From an uncultured Atopobium sp. (GTDB lineage Bacteria; Actinomycetota; Coriobacteriia; Coriobacteriales; Atopobiaceae): 27,947 nucleotides of DNA. The notes beneath the pieces are model-generated. The model was not told the DNA's origin. It saw nothing but the letters and a program-made list of their open reading frames with translations, and did not search any database. Position 1 is the first letter of the stretch, and each line of letters starts with the position of its first letter. Made by a program: the position numbers and the translations under genes. Shown here piece after piece: positions 15,599 to 24,551 of this stretch. Where the stretch lies: the NCBI GenBank assembly GCA_900555335.1, contig USKU01000006.1, forward strand, positions 1 through 27,947. Direction: 5' to 3'.

Positions 15599-15690
15599 GA
15601 GGTCAAGTGTTATCTGACCTCGCGATTGAAGCCAGTAATGAGTGGATAGCACAACATGCGTACTAATCGGAAGCCCCAATCGCGGAGGTC
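15599..15690 (+). promoter_or_regulatory. Candidate two-state leader that can hide the hydrolase ribosome binding site
   Basis: GAGGTCA (15599-15605) pairs with TGACCTC (15615-15621). The same downstream stretch, GACCTCGCGATTG (15616-15628), can instead pair with CAATCGCGGAGGTC (15677-15690), which contains the hydrolase Shine-Dalgarno GGAGG (15684-15688). The longer pairing has 13 base pairs with one bulge. The two structures exclude each other. It does not show the conserved blocks of the c-di-AMP (ydaO) riboswitch, which often precedes wall hydrolases. The pairings are visible; regulation is inference. Confidence 0.55.
15607..15666 (+). CDS. Possible 19-residue leader peptide upstream of the wall hydrolase
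   Basis: GTG at 15607 is preceded by GGAGG with four bases of spacing and opens a frame encoding MLSDLAIEASNEWIAQHAY, ending in TAA 27 nt before the hydrolase start. Both its ribosome site and first codons lie in the arms of the leader hairpin, so its translation could change which structure forms. A second small frame (ATG 15587 to TAG 15649, 20 residues) overlaps it. No enriched amino acid points to a classical attenuator. It may be fortuitous. Confidence 0.3.
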   Translation: MLSDLAIEASNEWIAQHAY

Positions 15691-15693
15691 GAT

Positions 15694-16767
15694 TTGAACA
15701 AATATATGCGTCATAGACGCTTACCTTCATGCTCTACCCTTATGACAGCACTTCTTGTAGCAGTGCTTGTTGCTAATACCTTTTTGTTTGGCGTCTCAAG
15801 AGCTCAGGCAGAGACTCTTAAAGAGCTCCAGGCCAAGGTAGAGCAGACCAATTCTGATTACGATGCCGCTAACCAGCGCGTAGCTGAGCTGCAAAAACAA
15901 ATTGCAGACAATGAGGCTCGTATTGCAGAGATTGAACAGCAGCTCCCAGAGCAGCGCTTAAGAGCTGCAGAGTCTATTAGAGCTATGTATCGTATGCAGC
16001 AGGGCTCCATGGGAATTATTGATCTGCTTTTGTCGGCAGATAACTTTAATGATTTGATTGCTGTTGTTCAGTATCTTGAGATTATCCAGAACAAAAATTC
16101 AGATGCTATCAACCACCTGGTTGACCTTAGTAAAGAGCTTTCTGAGACTCAGTCATCTTTAAATGCACAGATGGCAGAGGCAGAAGAGCAGAAGAAGGCT
16201 GCTGAGGATGCTATGAATGCAGCAATTGCATCAAGAGAGCAGTTGCAAGCAGAGCAGGCTGCGCAGGCAGCAGCAGAAGCAGCAGCTGCAGAAGAAGCGC
16301 TGAAACAAGCTTCTACTGAGACTACCTTTACCAACGCTTCTGGTAATACCACTGAGGTCACTACCCCATCAACTCCTTCGGCTCAAAATGTTGACTGGTC
16401 AAGCGATAAGACCAACTTTGTAAGCAGCTGGGGTGCTCGAATTGATGCGTATCTTGCTGGTTCCCCTCTTGCCGGCTACGGCTCAACCTTTGCTGAGGCT
16501 GCATGGGCCTACGGCGTTGATCCGCGTCTCTCGCCTGCCATTTCTGCAGTTGAGAGCACAAAGGGTAGGTATAACTTCCTCCCATACAACGCATGGGGCT
16601 GGGGTTCTGCAAGCTGGGGTAGCTGGGAAGAGGCTATCTGGGATCACACAGCTGGTCTTGCTGCTGGTTACGGCGGAAGGCTTTCTGTTTCTGGAGCTGC
16701 AAAGTACAACCCGGCTAATCCAAACGGCTGGTACTCGGCAGTTCTCACGCAGATGGAACTCATCTAA
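15694..16767 (+). CDS. Secreted cell-wall hydrolase: CwlO/PcsB-like coiled coil with a lysozyme-like C-terminal domain
   Basis: Exported protein of 357 residues. The likely start is TTG at 15694, with GGAGG five bases upstream; ATG at 15706 is a poorer alternative. A signal peptide spans about 1-39, ending AQA-ET. Residues about 40-205 form a long coiled coil (LKELQAKVEQTNSDYDAANQ then QLPEQRLRAAESIRAMYRMQ), the pattern of CwlO and PcsB, which are kept inactive until FtsEX-type partners act. An Ala/Gln-rich stretch (195-215) and a Thr/Ser linker follow. The C-terminal domain (about 235-357) reads FAEAAWAYGVDPRLSPAISA, then ESTKGRYNFLPYNAWGWG, consistent with a lysozyme/transglycosylase-like fold; Glu in AVEST is a plausible catalytic acid. 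Its NlpC/P60 counterpart is absent. It is expressed from its own promoter with the structured leader. Confidence 0.87.
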   Translation: MNKYMRHRRLPSCSTLMTALLVAVLVANTFLFGVSRAQAETLKELQAKVEQTNSDYDAANQRVAELQKQIADNEARIAEIEQQLPEQRLRAAESIRAMYRMQQGSMGIIDLLLSADNFNDLIAVVQYLEIIQNKNSDAINHLVDLSKELSETQSSLNAQMAEAEEQKKAAEDAMNAAIASREQLQAEQAAQAAAEAAAAEEALKQASTETTFTNASGNTTEVTTPSTPSAQNVDWSSDKTNFVSSWGARIDAYLAGSPLAGYGSTFAEAAWAYGVDPRLSPAISAVESTKGRYNFLPYNAWGWGSASWGSWEEAIWDHTAGLAAGYGGRLSVSGAAKYNPANPNGWYSAVLTQMELI

Positions 16768-16802
16768 GTCTCTGGCCACACAGCCTTTAGAGAACGTTAA
16801 GA

Positions 16803-16827
16803 CCCCGCAGTTTACCTGCGGGGTTTT
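16803..16827 (+). terminator. Terminator after the wall hydrolase
   Basis: CCCCGCAG, loop TTTAC, CTGCGGGG, then TTTTG, 36 nt beyond the hydrolase stop. It lies between convergent genes; the minus-strand T-run is weak. Confidence 0.92.
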
Positions 16828-16841
16828 GTTGTCGGGCACGG

Positions 16842-17837
16842 TTAGGCGGTAAGCATGACCATCGCCAGGATGAGGGCAAAGCCGATGAGGTCGGCAACGC
16901 TAAAGGTAGTTCCAAGCACCAGTACGGTGGTAATGGTTGCCATAACGGGCTCGATAGTACCCAACAGGACCGCTCTAAGTGAGCCTGCGTCCTTAACACC
17001 CTGCAGGTAGAGGCCATAAGCCAAGAAGGTTCCCACCAGCACACCAATAACTACCAGCAAGATACCAAAGGTGTCCAGCTGAGGCATATGGTTCCATGGC
17101 TGATAAAACACGGCAATGAGCGTACCTGAGAACAGAAAAGCTAGGCCGTTAACGGTAAAACTTCCCCACTTTTCCATCAGAGGCTTTGGCAAAATCGAAA
17201 GAGCTGCCTGAGCAAACGCGCACATAACGCCCCAGAAAATACCTGCAGTTGGAAGATTAAGCTCTCCGGGATTTCCTCCTGTTACCAAGAGATAGGTGCC
17301 AATGAGCGCCAATACAATACCAAGAATCTCTCGACGACGAGGCCAGCGCTTGCCCACCACGCAGACAAAAGCCAATACCCCCAACATGCCCAGCGACTGC
17401 ATGATGGTTGCAGTCCCAGAATTAGTGGCATTAACTGCATAAATATAGGCAACTTGCGAGAAAAGAATAGCAAACAGGCTAACCACAAATATTTTTGTCA
17501 GCTCTTTTGGCTTCCTCATGACGGTTGTGAGATTTTTTCTATCAAACGCAAATGCAGTTCCTAAGAATAACCAGCAGGCACAAAGCTCACGAATATCAAT
17601 CAGCCACATCGGATCAACGTGATAGGTATCAAGCAGGTATTTTGCGGCAGTTCCAAATGCGCCCCAAGAAGCTCCACCAATCAGTACAAAGAGCATTCCT
17701 CGATAGATTTTCTTCTTGTTATCAGGGGTTATTTCGGCATCATCACTGCCAAGTGCTTCCTCTTCTGCAGAAGCCTCTAAAACGTCTGCAGCCTTAGAAG
17801 ACTCCACACCGCTCTCATGAGAAATGAAATCATTCAT
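16842..17837 (-). CDS. DMT superfamily transporter with two EamA domains
   Basis: Membrane transporter of 331 residues, probably a metabolite exporter. An acidic, soluble N-terminus (1-45) is followed by about ten membrane helices in two repeated halves. The first half opens with GMLFVLIGGASWGAFGTAAK; the second contains AGIFWGVMCAFAQAALSILP and ends GLYLQGVKDAGSLRAVLLGT then EPVMATITTVLVLGTTFSVA, the typical EamA closing segment. The substrate is not readable from sequence; relatives move amino acids, nucleosides or drugs. The ribosome site is weak (GAAAG about 12 bases upstream). It is divergent from the M16C protease and convergent with the wall hydrolase. Confidence 0.93.
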   Translation of the reverse strand: MNDFISHESGVESSKAADVLEASAEEEALGSDDAEITPDNKKKIYRGMLFVLIGGASWGAFGTAAKYLLDTYHVDPMWLIDIRELCACWLFLGTAFAFDRKNLTTVMRKPKELTKIFVVSLFAILFSQVAYIYAVNATNSGTATIMQSLGMLGVLAFVCVVGKRWPRRREILGIVLALIGTYLLVTGGNPGELNLPTAGIFWGVMCAFAQAALSILPKPLMEKWGSFTVNGLAFLFSGTLIAVFYQPWNHMPQLDTFGILLVVIGVLVGTFLAYGLYLQGVKDAGSLRAVLLGTIEPVMATITTVLVLGTTFSVADLIGFALILAMVMLTA

Positions 17838-17966
17838 CTGGGTATAAATCTTTCATTACAAAATACGGATACAAGTGTCACTTTTTTCCTGACGCGGTAG
17901 TATCACAATAACAAAAATCCACCTTACCCCGCTTTGTGTGGAGTCTCAAGTCTCCAAACGGTTTAG

Positions 17967-20900
17967 ATGGGCAAGATGGTTCAAAACGGCATTAATGCTC
18001 ACGTAAGTTTTCGTATAGATTGGCAGCTTATGACATCCAAGTATTCGCAGATAGACAGCGCGTTTTCTGTTGGAACGCTTCATGCAGAAGACAAAAGCTT
18101 TGAGGTAATCTCAGCTGAGTGGGTTAACGAGATTTCTGGCTATGCGTATATCTTTAAACACATTCCTACAGGTGCTCGCCTTATGTGGTTTGCCTGCGAC
18201 GATGATAATCGCTCGTTTGCCATTGCTTTTAAGACACCTCCTGTAGACCACACAGGCGTCTTCCACATTCTGGAGCACTCGGTCCTCTGTGGATCCGATG
18301 CCTATCCTGTCAAGGAGCCTTTTGTTAACCTGCTCAAGACCTCTATGCAGACGTTCTTGAACGCAATGACCTACCCCGACAAGACGGTATACCCCGTGGC
18401 CAGCACCAATGTAGCTGACTTGGAAAACTTGATGAGCGTATACCTAGACGCCGTTCTGCATCCTGCAATCTATAAGCGCAAGCGCATCTTTGAGCAGGAA
18501 GGTTGGCACCTAGAGGCTGACGAGCAGGGCAATCTAAGCTATAACGGCGTTGTCTTCAACGAGATGAAGGGTGCCCTCTCTGACCCTGACCGTGTTCTCT
18601 ACGATTCTGTCGGCGAGGCTCTCTTCCCTGACACCGCCTATGGCAAAGAATCCGGTGGTAAGCCTCGTGCAATTCCCGAGCTCACCTACGAGAACTTCCT
18701 GGACACCCACGCTCGCCACTACGACCTCTCTAACAGCTACACCTTCCTCTACGGCGATCTTGACTGTGAGCGTGAGCTCTCCTTCATTGCCCAGAGGTTT
18801 GCAGCTGCCGAGAAACGCGATGCAGGTGCCCCTAATCCACTTAACCTGCAGGCGCCCGTGTTGCCCGAGCCTTCTCAGGTCCGCATGAACACCACAGCCG
18901 ACAACTCCAGCGTTGGCTTGGGCTACGTGCTTGGAACGCCCGATCAGCGCAATAAGATGATGGCAGCAGATATCTTGTTTGACACCCTCATGGGCTCTAA
19001 TGAATCCCCGCTCAAGCGTGCAATTCTTGATGCAGGGCTTGGCGATGACTTTAGCTACTACCTCTCCGATGACCTTGCACAGCCAATGCTCTTCTTGCAG
19101 CTTAAAGGCCTTAAAGAGGGTGCAGCTCAGAAGTTCCGTGAGCTGGTAGAAACCACCTGCCAGAAAATTGTCGTTGAAGGCATTGATTCAAAGAAACTCA
19201 ATGCTTCCATTGCACTTGCAGAATTTAACCTGCGCGAGAATGATCAGCCGTACTCAAACGGTATTGAGTACACGCTGCGTTCGCTTTCAAGCTGGCTCTA
19301 TGACGACGTACGTCCTCTGGATTACATCCGCTACGAAGATGCTATTGCCTACGTCAAAGAACTTGCAGCTCAAAAGGGATTTGAGAAGCTGCTTCTAGAG
19401 CTCATCTGCAACAGCAAGCACGCAGCTCAGGTTGAACTTGTCCCCACAGACGAGGGAGACGCTCAGGAAGAGATTGCTGAGCTTGCACAACTTCGCTCTA
19501 CACTTACCGATGAGGACGTCGAGAAGATCCGTGCAGAAGTAGAGGCACTCCGCCTGGAGCAAGAAACACCTGATGCTCCAGAAAACCTAGCCAAGCTGCC
19601 GTCCCTCTCGCTCAGTGATATCGGTGCAGGTAGAGAGCGTCCTGCTGGCTTTGAGGTTGAGGCCCCCCTGCCATGCATTGCGCATGAGCTGGACACTCAC
19701 GGCATTGACTACGTCTACCATTACTTTGATTTGACCCGCGCGGTTACCTTTGAAGAGCTGCCGCTTGTTGGCATTCTTGCTGAGGTGCTCGGTAAGCTTG
19801 ATACGGCTACACATACTGCATCTGAGCTGGACATCCTTATTGAGAGCAACCTTGGTCACCTCTCGTTCTTCACGGATATCTACGACCGCGACACCCTTGA
19901 CCAGGCACATCCCGCCTTTATTGTTGCTGCAAGTGCACTTGCCGAGAAAACCCAGGGGCTTGCAAGCATTCCTTCTGAGGTTTGGTCTAGTACACGTTTT
20001 GATGACTTGGGCCGCCTCAAGAACATCCTGATTCAGCGACGTATTGCGCAGGAACAGTACTTTGTAGGCGCTGGTCATACTGCTGCACAGAATAAGGCTT
20101 TGACCTCCTATTCCGCTGCCAGCCGTGTAAACGATGCGCTTGCAGGTGTGGGCTTTTACGAGTACCTAAAGAACCTACTTGCCAACTGGGATGAGCGCGC
20201 TCCTCAGCTTGCAAAAGACCTGGATGCGCTTACTTCTAAGATTTTCCGTGCAGACAACGTTACGGTCAGCTTTACTGGCTCCACTCAAAGCCGTGAGGCA
20301 TTCTGGCAAGTAGCTGGAGATCTTAACCTCAAGAAGGACAACGCATCGCAGGTAGACAGTGCAACGCAGACGCTTATTGTCCCTGAGGGCAAGCTGCAGC
20401 GCGTAGCATACATCATTCCATCAAACGTATCCTACGTTGGTCTCTCCTATCCAAACGTTGCTCACGCAACTCATGAACAGCAGGGTAACTGGCTAATTGC
20501 CACCAGAGTTCTTGGTCTTGATTACCTGTGGAACGAGGTTCGCGTCAAGGGTGGCGCTTATGGCGTTATGTTTAGAAACTCCATCGCTGGCCTGCAGAGC
20601 TTTGTCTCCTACCGAGACCCTGCGCTTGATGCAACCCTTGACCGCTATGTTGGTGCAGGTAACTGGCTCTCTGAGTGGACTCCAGACGCTGACGAGTTTG
20701 AGGGCTATGTAGTTGCCTCTGTTGCAGGCGTTGACGCTCCTGTTCCTGCTCGCATGCTTGCTCGCAGGCAGGACATTGAGTACTTCAACCACCGTGACCC
20801 AGAGCGTTTGCGTAAACTTCGCGAGAAAATCCTTCACGCCCAGGTTGAAGACATTAAGGCACTGGGAAGCACTATGCCTCAAAGCTATGATGATCTCTCG

Positions 20901-20987
20901 ATTGTTGTCTTTGGCGCAAAGGATGTCATTGAAGCTTCCAAGCTTGATCTTGAGGTTGTCGACCTCTTTGGTGGCCAGGAGGACTAA
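17967..20987 (+). CDS. M16C-family zinc metallopeptidase (presequence protease / insulinase type)
   Basis: Large oligopeptide-degrading metalloprotease of 1006 residues. The inverted zinc motif HxxEH is present as HILEH (His100, Glu103, His104), with the distal ligand Glu199 in VVFNEMKGALSD, standard spacing for the pitrilysin/PreP group. Four successive half-domains form the clamshell; the M16C linker with coiled charged sequence lies near 505-545 (EEIAELAQLRSTLTDEDVEK). The predicted protein has no signal peptide, so it is probably cytosolic and degrades short peptides. The start is uncertain: ATGs at 17967, 17976 and 18030 (residues 1, 4 and 22) all lack a good Shine-Dalgarno. The 129-nt gap to the divergent EamA gene holds an 18-nt imperfect palindrome (17939-17956), and no clear plus-strand promoter was found. 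Confidence 0.93.
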   Translation: MGKMVQNGINAHVSFRIDWQLMTSKYSQIDSAFSVGTLHAEDKSFEVISAEWVNEISGYAYIFKHIPTGARLMWFACDDDNRSFAIAFKTPPVDHTGVFHILEHSVLCGSDAYPVKEPFVNLLKTSMQTFLNAMTYPDKTVYPVASTNVADLENLMSVYLDAVLHPAIYKRKRIFEQEGWHLEADEQGNLSYNGVVFNEMKGALSDPDRVLYDSVGEALFPDTAYGKESGGKPRAIPELTYENFLDTHARHYDLSNSYTFLYGDLDCERELSFIAQRFAAAEKRDAGAPNPLNLQAPVLPEPSQVRMNTTADNSSVGLGYVLGTPDQRNKMMAADILFDTLMGSNESPLKRAILDAGLGDDFSYYLSDDLAQPMLFLQLKGLKEGAAQKFRELVETTCQKIVVEGIDSKKLNASIALAEFNLRENDQPYSNGIEYTLRSLSSWLYDDVRPLDYIRYEDAIAYVKELAAQKGFEKLLLELICNSKHAAQVELVPTDEGDAQEEIAELAQLRSTLTDEDVEKIRAEVEALRLEQETPDAPENLAKLPSLSLSDIGAGRERPAGFEVEAPLPCIAHELDTHGIDYVYHYFDLTRAVTFEELPLVGILAEVLGKLDTATHTASELDILIESNLGHLSFFTDIYDRDTLDQAHPAFIVAASALAEKTQGLASIPSEVWSSTRFDDLGRLKNILIQRRIAQEQYFVGAGHTAAQNKALTSYSAASRVNDALAGVGFYEYLKNLLANWDERAPQLAKDLDALTSKIFRADNVTVSFTGSTQSREAFWQVAGDLNLKKDNASQVDSATQTLIVPEGKLQRVAYIIPSNVSYVGLSYPNVAHATHEQQGNWLIATRVLGLDYLWNEVRVKGGAYGVMFRNSIAGLQSFVSYRDPALDATLDRYVGAGNWLSEWTPDADEFEGYVVASVAGVDAPVPARMLARRQDIEYFNHRDPERLRKLREKILHAQVEDIKALGSTMPQSYDDLSIVVFGAKDVIEASKLDLEVVDLFGGQED

Positions 20988-21012
20988 GCCTGGTAGCTGC
21001 AACAAAAACACT

Positions 21013-21046
21013 AAAGCCCTGCCATGCACACGCATGACAGGGCTTT
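21013..21046 (+). terminator. Terminator after the M16C protease
   Basis: AAAGCCCTG and CAGGGCTTT pair outside an inner CATGC/GCATG stem, followed by TTTCTT. It is 25 nt past the stop and lies between convergent genes, so it may also serve the ABC transporter on the other strand. Confidence 0.92.
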
Positions 21047-21111
21047 TCTTGTGAGACAATAAAGTGCAGCTTAGACGTTATTCTCGCCAGGCGGTGCATA
21101 CGGGCAGCGGA

Positions 21112-24100
21112 CTACTCGCTCCTCAGTGCCTGGACTGGATCAGACTTAGCTGCCCTACCCGCAGGGATAAGGCCAGCAAGAAGCGTCAGAACAACGCTGA
21201 TCAGAATCAAAATGAACGCGCCATTGAGCGGCAAGATTACTAGATTGTCCACGTTAAACATAGCCTTAATCACGGCATTTGCGGGCAAAATAAGTAGCTG
21301 TGTAATGCCAATGCCCATAACACCAGAGATGAGGCCCTCAATAAAGGTTTCAGCGTTAAATACGTTGGCAATGTCTCGTCTGGAAGCACCAATGGAGCGA
21401 AGAATACCAATTTCTTTTTTGCGTTCAAGCACCGAAATGAACGTAATGATGCCAATCATTATGCTAGAAACAACAAGCGAGATAGAGACAAACGCAATCA
21501 GCATTGCCGAGATCATATCAACAATGAGCGTGACAGAACTCATCAAAGCGCCAACGATATCGGTATAGGTAACTACCTTAGACTCTTCGCCCGCGGCCCT
21601 TGCATCTGCATTGTATCTGTTCAGAATCTCAACAATCTTTTCTTTGCTTGCAAAGTCTCTAGGATAAATATTGATTGACGTAGGCTTAGCAAGATCTGCA
21701 TATCCCATCTTTGCAAGGTTTGATTCATACGTCGCAGGCGCTGTGCGCATCATCGATGCTGCAATGGCTGCAAGCTGAGACGGATCAGCATTGAGCTTAA
21801 AGGCTCTTGCCAGAGTTGATTGATCTACCTGCATAGCATTAGACATATTTGCCGCAACACCCTGCATAGCTGCATTGAGAGCTCCTGCAATCTGATTTTG
21901 CATCCTCGAAGCAACCTGCGTCATCACGCTTGTCAACGCGGACTGTACGTATGCGCTCATAGCACGCGTAATAGCTGCAGAAAGTGCACTTGCAATCTGT
22001 GACTGATATGCGCTCATGAGCCTCTTGGAAACCTCGGCCTGAACACTTGGAAGATCTGGATTGGTGCCCAACTTATTTGCCAGAGCATCAACCAGCTGTT
22101 GCTGTAGGTCATCGGTATCAATTGCAGAAGAGACTGTAGTTGCTATCTGTGTACGTACCTGGTCCGTAGCAAGGTAGTCAGCCATGGTTTTACCAGGGTT
22201 AGCTGCACTCCAAGAATTCCATCCTAGGGCAATGTTTCCCATAAGTGAAGAAATGGCAGCTTGTCCACCTGGTTTAAAGTTGACGGTAATGCCCGATAGG
22301 ATCTGCTGAATATCTGACGCAGTAAGCTCTGGGAAAGCCGCTGCCAATGCAGAAGGATCAAGTGAAGACGTAATGGAAGACAGTACATCTCCATCAGACA
22401 AATTAAGCTGTGACGGATCAAAAGCAGGTAGCTGCACGTCAGAAAGGTCAAGCGCGGACATATCCAAGCCAGACAGATTAATTGACGAGAAGTTCAGCGC
22501 CTGTGGATTAAAGTTGAACGCCGAAGAAAGTGCACTTGAATCAATAGAAAACAACGAGCTAATAGAAAGACCCTCTGAAGTTTGACCGTTTTTCTCGTCC
22601 TCAAAGGTCTTGCCCGTGAAAACATCAATGTCTGGGCGATTCATCTGATCCTGAACAATTGGAGAAGCTGCCGCGTCAGAAATCATTTTCTGTGTCAGCT
22701 GTGGCGTATAGTAGATGCCCTCGGTAAGAGCTCCTGAGGTGGTTGGATCTTTTGCCTGGACAACACCAACAATATGTAGGTCAGGGGCATTGGCAATCAG
22801 GTTATTCATGTACTCCTGATCATCAGACTTGTCCGTCCACACGCCAAGATTACTATCCCAAACATAACGTTGATGAGGCATAACCAGCTTAAACGTTGGA
22901 GACATCAGCTGCTCATAGGTGTACGTATTATTGGGCTCTTCAAGAGTTCCAGATTCACCGTTTGCAATTTTGTCTACAGTAGACCGCAGTTCAGCATAGT
23001 CACGCAGACCAAGTGTGTACTCCAAAAAATCGTCCATGGTACCATTAGGACGCAGTACCAAAACAGCTTCATTCCAAGCAGTAGGCCATCTACCAGCTCG
23101 AACAGTATAGCGATCCTCGTAAATAGAAGGATTGCCAGGAAGCTCACCAAAAAGCGATGTGCTTACAAAGGAAGCCAGTGGACTATAAGACGGAATCTTA
23201 GGCGATACTTTTGAAAACGTGGTGTCTGGCTGCACCTGAACAGGATCAGAAGAGCTGGAGTCAGCACCTGCGGGCAGGTAAATAAAGGGGCTCACAGAAT
23301 AGCCATAGGTAATAGCGCTTGCGTAGGAGTTGATTCCGCCACCATTGTTATCGAGAAATGCCTTCAGGCTGGTCAGGTCATTGGAACCAATACTTTCAGC
23401 CTGCATTCCTAGTCTTGAATTAGTTGGAATAGCGCCTTCAGCAGGTTGATTTTCTAGCTTTGCAGCTTCAGCATTCTTCTGGTTCTGAGTCATCTCACTC
23501 TGGATATCTTGACCCTCTGCGTCCGCCGAGTCAGAGCTGCTTCCACTGCCAGAAATAAAGGAAGAAATATTAACGGACTGTTCAGAGATGGTGAGTGGAT
23601 ACATCGAAAGTGTATCCTCCTCAACCTTCTTGATGTACTCGTTTGCGCCATTTGCCAGCGCCAGAATTGCTGCAATACCAATAATGCCAATAGAACCCGC
23701 AAACGCCGTCATAAGCGTGCGGCCCTTTTTGGTCATGAGGTTATTAAACGAGAGACCCAGTGCAGTCAGAAGCGACATAGAGGTCTTGCGAGAAGGCTTG
23801 GCTTCTCGGCGGGCAACACTTGCAACGTCAAATGGATCTGAATCAGCAGTTTCCCGACCATCCGCCAGCTCAACAATACGCGTTGCATACTGGTGAGCAA
23901 GCTCTGGGTTGTGAGTAACCATAATAACCAGACGGTCCTGCGCCACTTCTTTGAGCAGGTCCATAACTTGTACAGAGGTTGAAGAGTCAAGAGCTCCTGT
24001 TGGCTCATCTGCCAGCAAAATCTCTGGATCGTTTACCAGGGCACGAGCAATAGCCACGCGCTGCATCTGTCCACCAGAAAGCTGATTTGGTCGCTTGTTT

Positions 24101-24504
24101 GCGTGCGCTTTAAGGCCAACCTTATCAAGCGCTTCAAGTGCACGTTCATGACGCTCTGCCTTAGGAACACCAGAAAGTGTCAATGCAAGCTCAACATTGC
24201 TGACTACACTTTGATGCGGAATAAGGTTATAGCTCTGAAATACAAAACCAATGCGATTATTTCTGTACGTATCCCAATCGCGCTCTTTGAACTTCTTAGT
24301 AGAAATGCCATCTACCAGCAAATCTCCTGAGTCAAAGCGATCAAGACCACCAATAACGTTGAGCATAGTAGTCTTACCCGAGCCCGAAGGACCAAGAATT
24401 GCCACAAACTCGTTATCTCTAAACGCAACGGAAATATGGTCCATTGCGGTTTGTTCAAATCCACCAGTGTTGTAACGCTTTGAAATACCTTTGAGCTCAA
24501 GCAC
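21112..24504 (-). CDS. Fused ABC transporter ATPase-FtsX/MacB-type permease with giant extracellular domain
   Basis: Single-chain ABC protein of 1130 residues. Residues 1-230 are a LolD/MacB-type ATPase: Walker A GPSGSGKTT (38-46), signature LSGGQMQRVAIARAL (142-156), Walker B ILLADEP (162-168) and an H-loop in MVTHNPELAHQ. A first membrane helix follows (about 260-285, GIIGIAAILALANGA). Residues about 290-985 are predicted outside the cell. The last part has three helices with the FtsX core EKKKEIGILRSIGASRRDI-like segment (read as LERKKEIGILRSIGA). The outer domain holds a pentapeptide-like tract near 670-710 and Ala/Ser/Gln/Met-rich amphipathic stretches near 830-890. MacB-type proteins act as mechanotransmitters or export envelope substrates and peptides; the substrate here is unknown. 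The start is GTG at 24504 with a weak AGAAAG site. The four-helix protein gene ends 47 nt upstream and is probably co-transcribed. Confidence 0.92.
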   Translation of the reverse strand: MLELKGISKRYNTGGFEQTAMDHISVAFRDNEFVAILGPSGSGKTTMLNVIGGLDRFDSGDLLVDGISTKKFKERDWDTYRNNRIGFVFQSYNLIPHQSVVSNVELALTLSGVPKAERHERALEALDKVGLKAHANKRPNQLSGGQMQRVAIARALVNDPEILLADEPTGALDSSTSVQVMDLLKEVAQDRLVIMVTHNPELAHQYATRIVELADGRETADSDPFDVASVARREAKPSRKTSMSLLTALGLSFNNLMTKKGRTLMTAFAGSIGIIGIAAILALANGANEYIKKVEEDTLSMYPLTISEQSVNISSFISGSGSSSDSADAEGQDIQSEMTQNQKNAEAAKLENQPAEGAIPTNSRLGMQAESIGSNDLTSLKAFLDNNGGGINSYASAITYGYSVSPFIYLPAGADSSSSDPVQVQPDTTFSKVSPKIPSYSPLASFVSTSLFGELPGNPSIYEDRYTVRAGRWPTAWNEAVLVLRPNGTMDDFLEYTLGLRDYAELRSTVDKIANGESGTLEEPNNTYTYEQLMSPTFKLVMPHQRYVWDSNLGVWTDKSDDQEYMNNLIANAPDLHIVGVVQAKDPTTSGALTEGIYYTPQLTQKMISDAAASPIVQDQMNRPDIDVFTGKTFEDEKNGQTSEGLSISSLFSIDSSALSSAFNFNPQALNFSSINLSGLDMSALDLSDVQLPAFDPSQLNLSDGDVLSSITSSLDPSALAAAFPELTASDIQQILSGITVNFKPGGQAAISSLMGNIALGWNSWSAANPGKTMADYLATDQVRTQIATTVSSAIDTDDLQQQLVDALANKLGTNPDLPSVQAEVSKRLMSAYQSQIASALSAAITRAMSAYVQSALTSVMTQVASRMQNQIAGALNAAMQGVAANMSNAMQVDQSTLARAFKLNADPSQLAAIAASMMRTAPATYESNLAKMGYADLAKPTSINIYPRDFASKEKIVEILNRYNADARAAGEESKVVTYTDIVGALMSSVTLIVDMISAMLIAFVSISLVVSSIMIGIITFISVLERKKEIGILRSIGASRRDIANVFNAETFIEGLISGVMGIGITQLLILPANAVIKAMFNVDNLVILPLNGAFILILISVVLTLLAGLIPAGRAAKSDPVQALRSE
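22389..22515 (-). repeat. Pentapeptide-like repeat tract within the ABC transporter's extracellular domain
   Basis: The encoded protein runs in five-residue steps: INLSG, LDMSA, LDLSD, VQLPA, FDPSQ, LNLSD. The pattern is hydrophobic-(D/N/Q)-(L/M/P)-(S/P)-x, resembling the A(D/N)Lxx pentapeptide right-handed quadrilateral helix but only about six to seven steps long. Seen directly in translation; the fold is inference. Confidence 0.5.
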
Positions 24505-24551
24505 AGGTTACTTCTTTCTTGTTGGGCTATCTGGAACGTGGAGTTGTACCG

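Noticed and set aside
15540..15693. c-di-AMP (ydaO) riboswitch upstream of the wall hydrolase
   Set aside because: Genomic context fits, but the leader is only about 130 nt and lacks the conserved purine-rich core blocks of that class; a different structure fits better.
22870..23214. A 114-codon plus-strand frame inside the fused ABC transporter gene
   Set aside because: Antisense shadow with basic, pattern-free sequence and no ribosome site.
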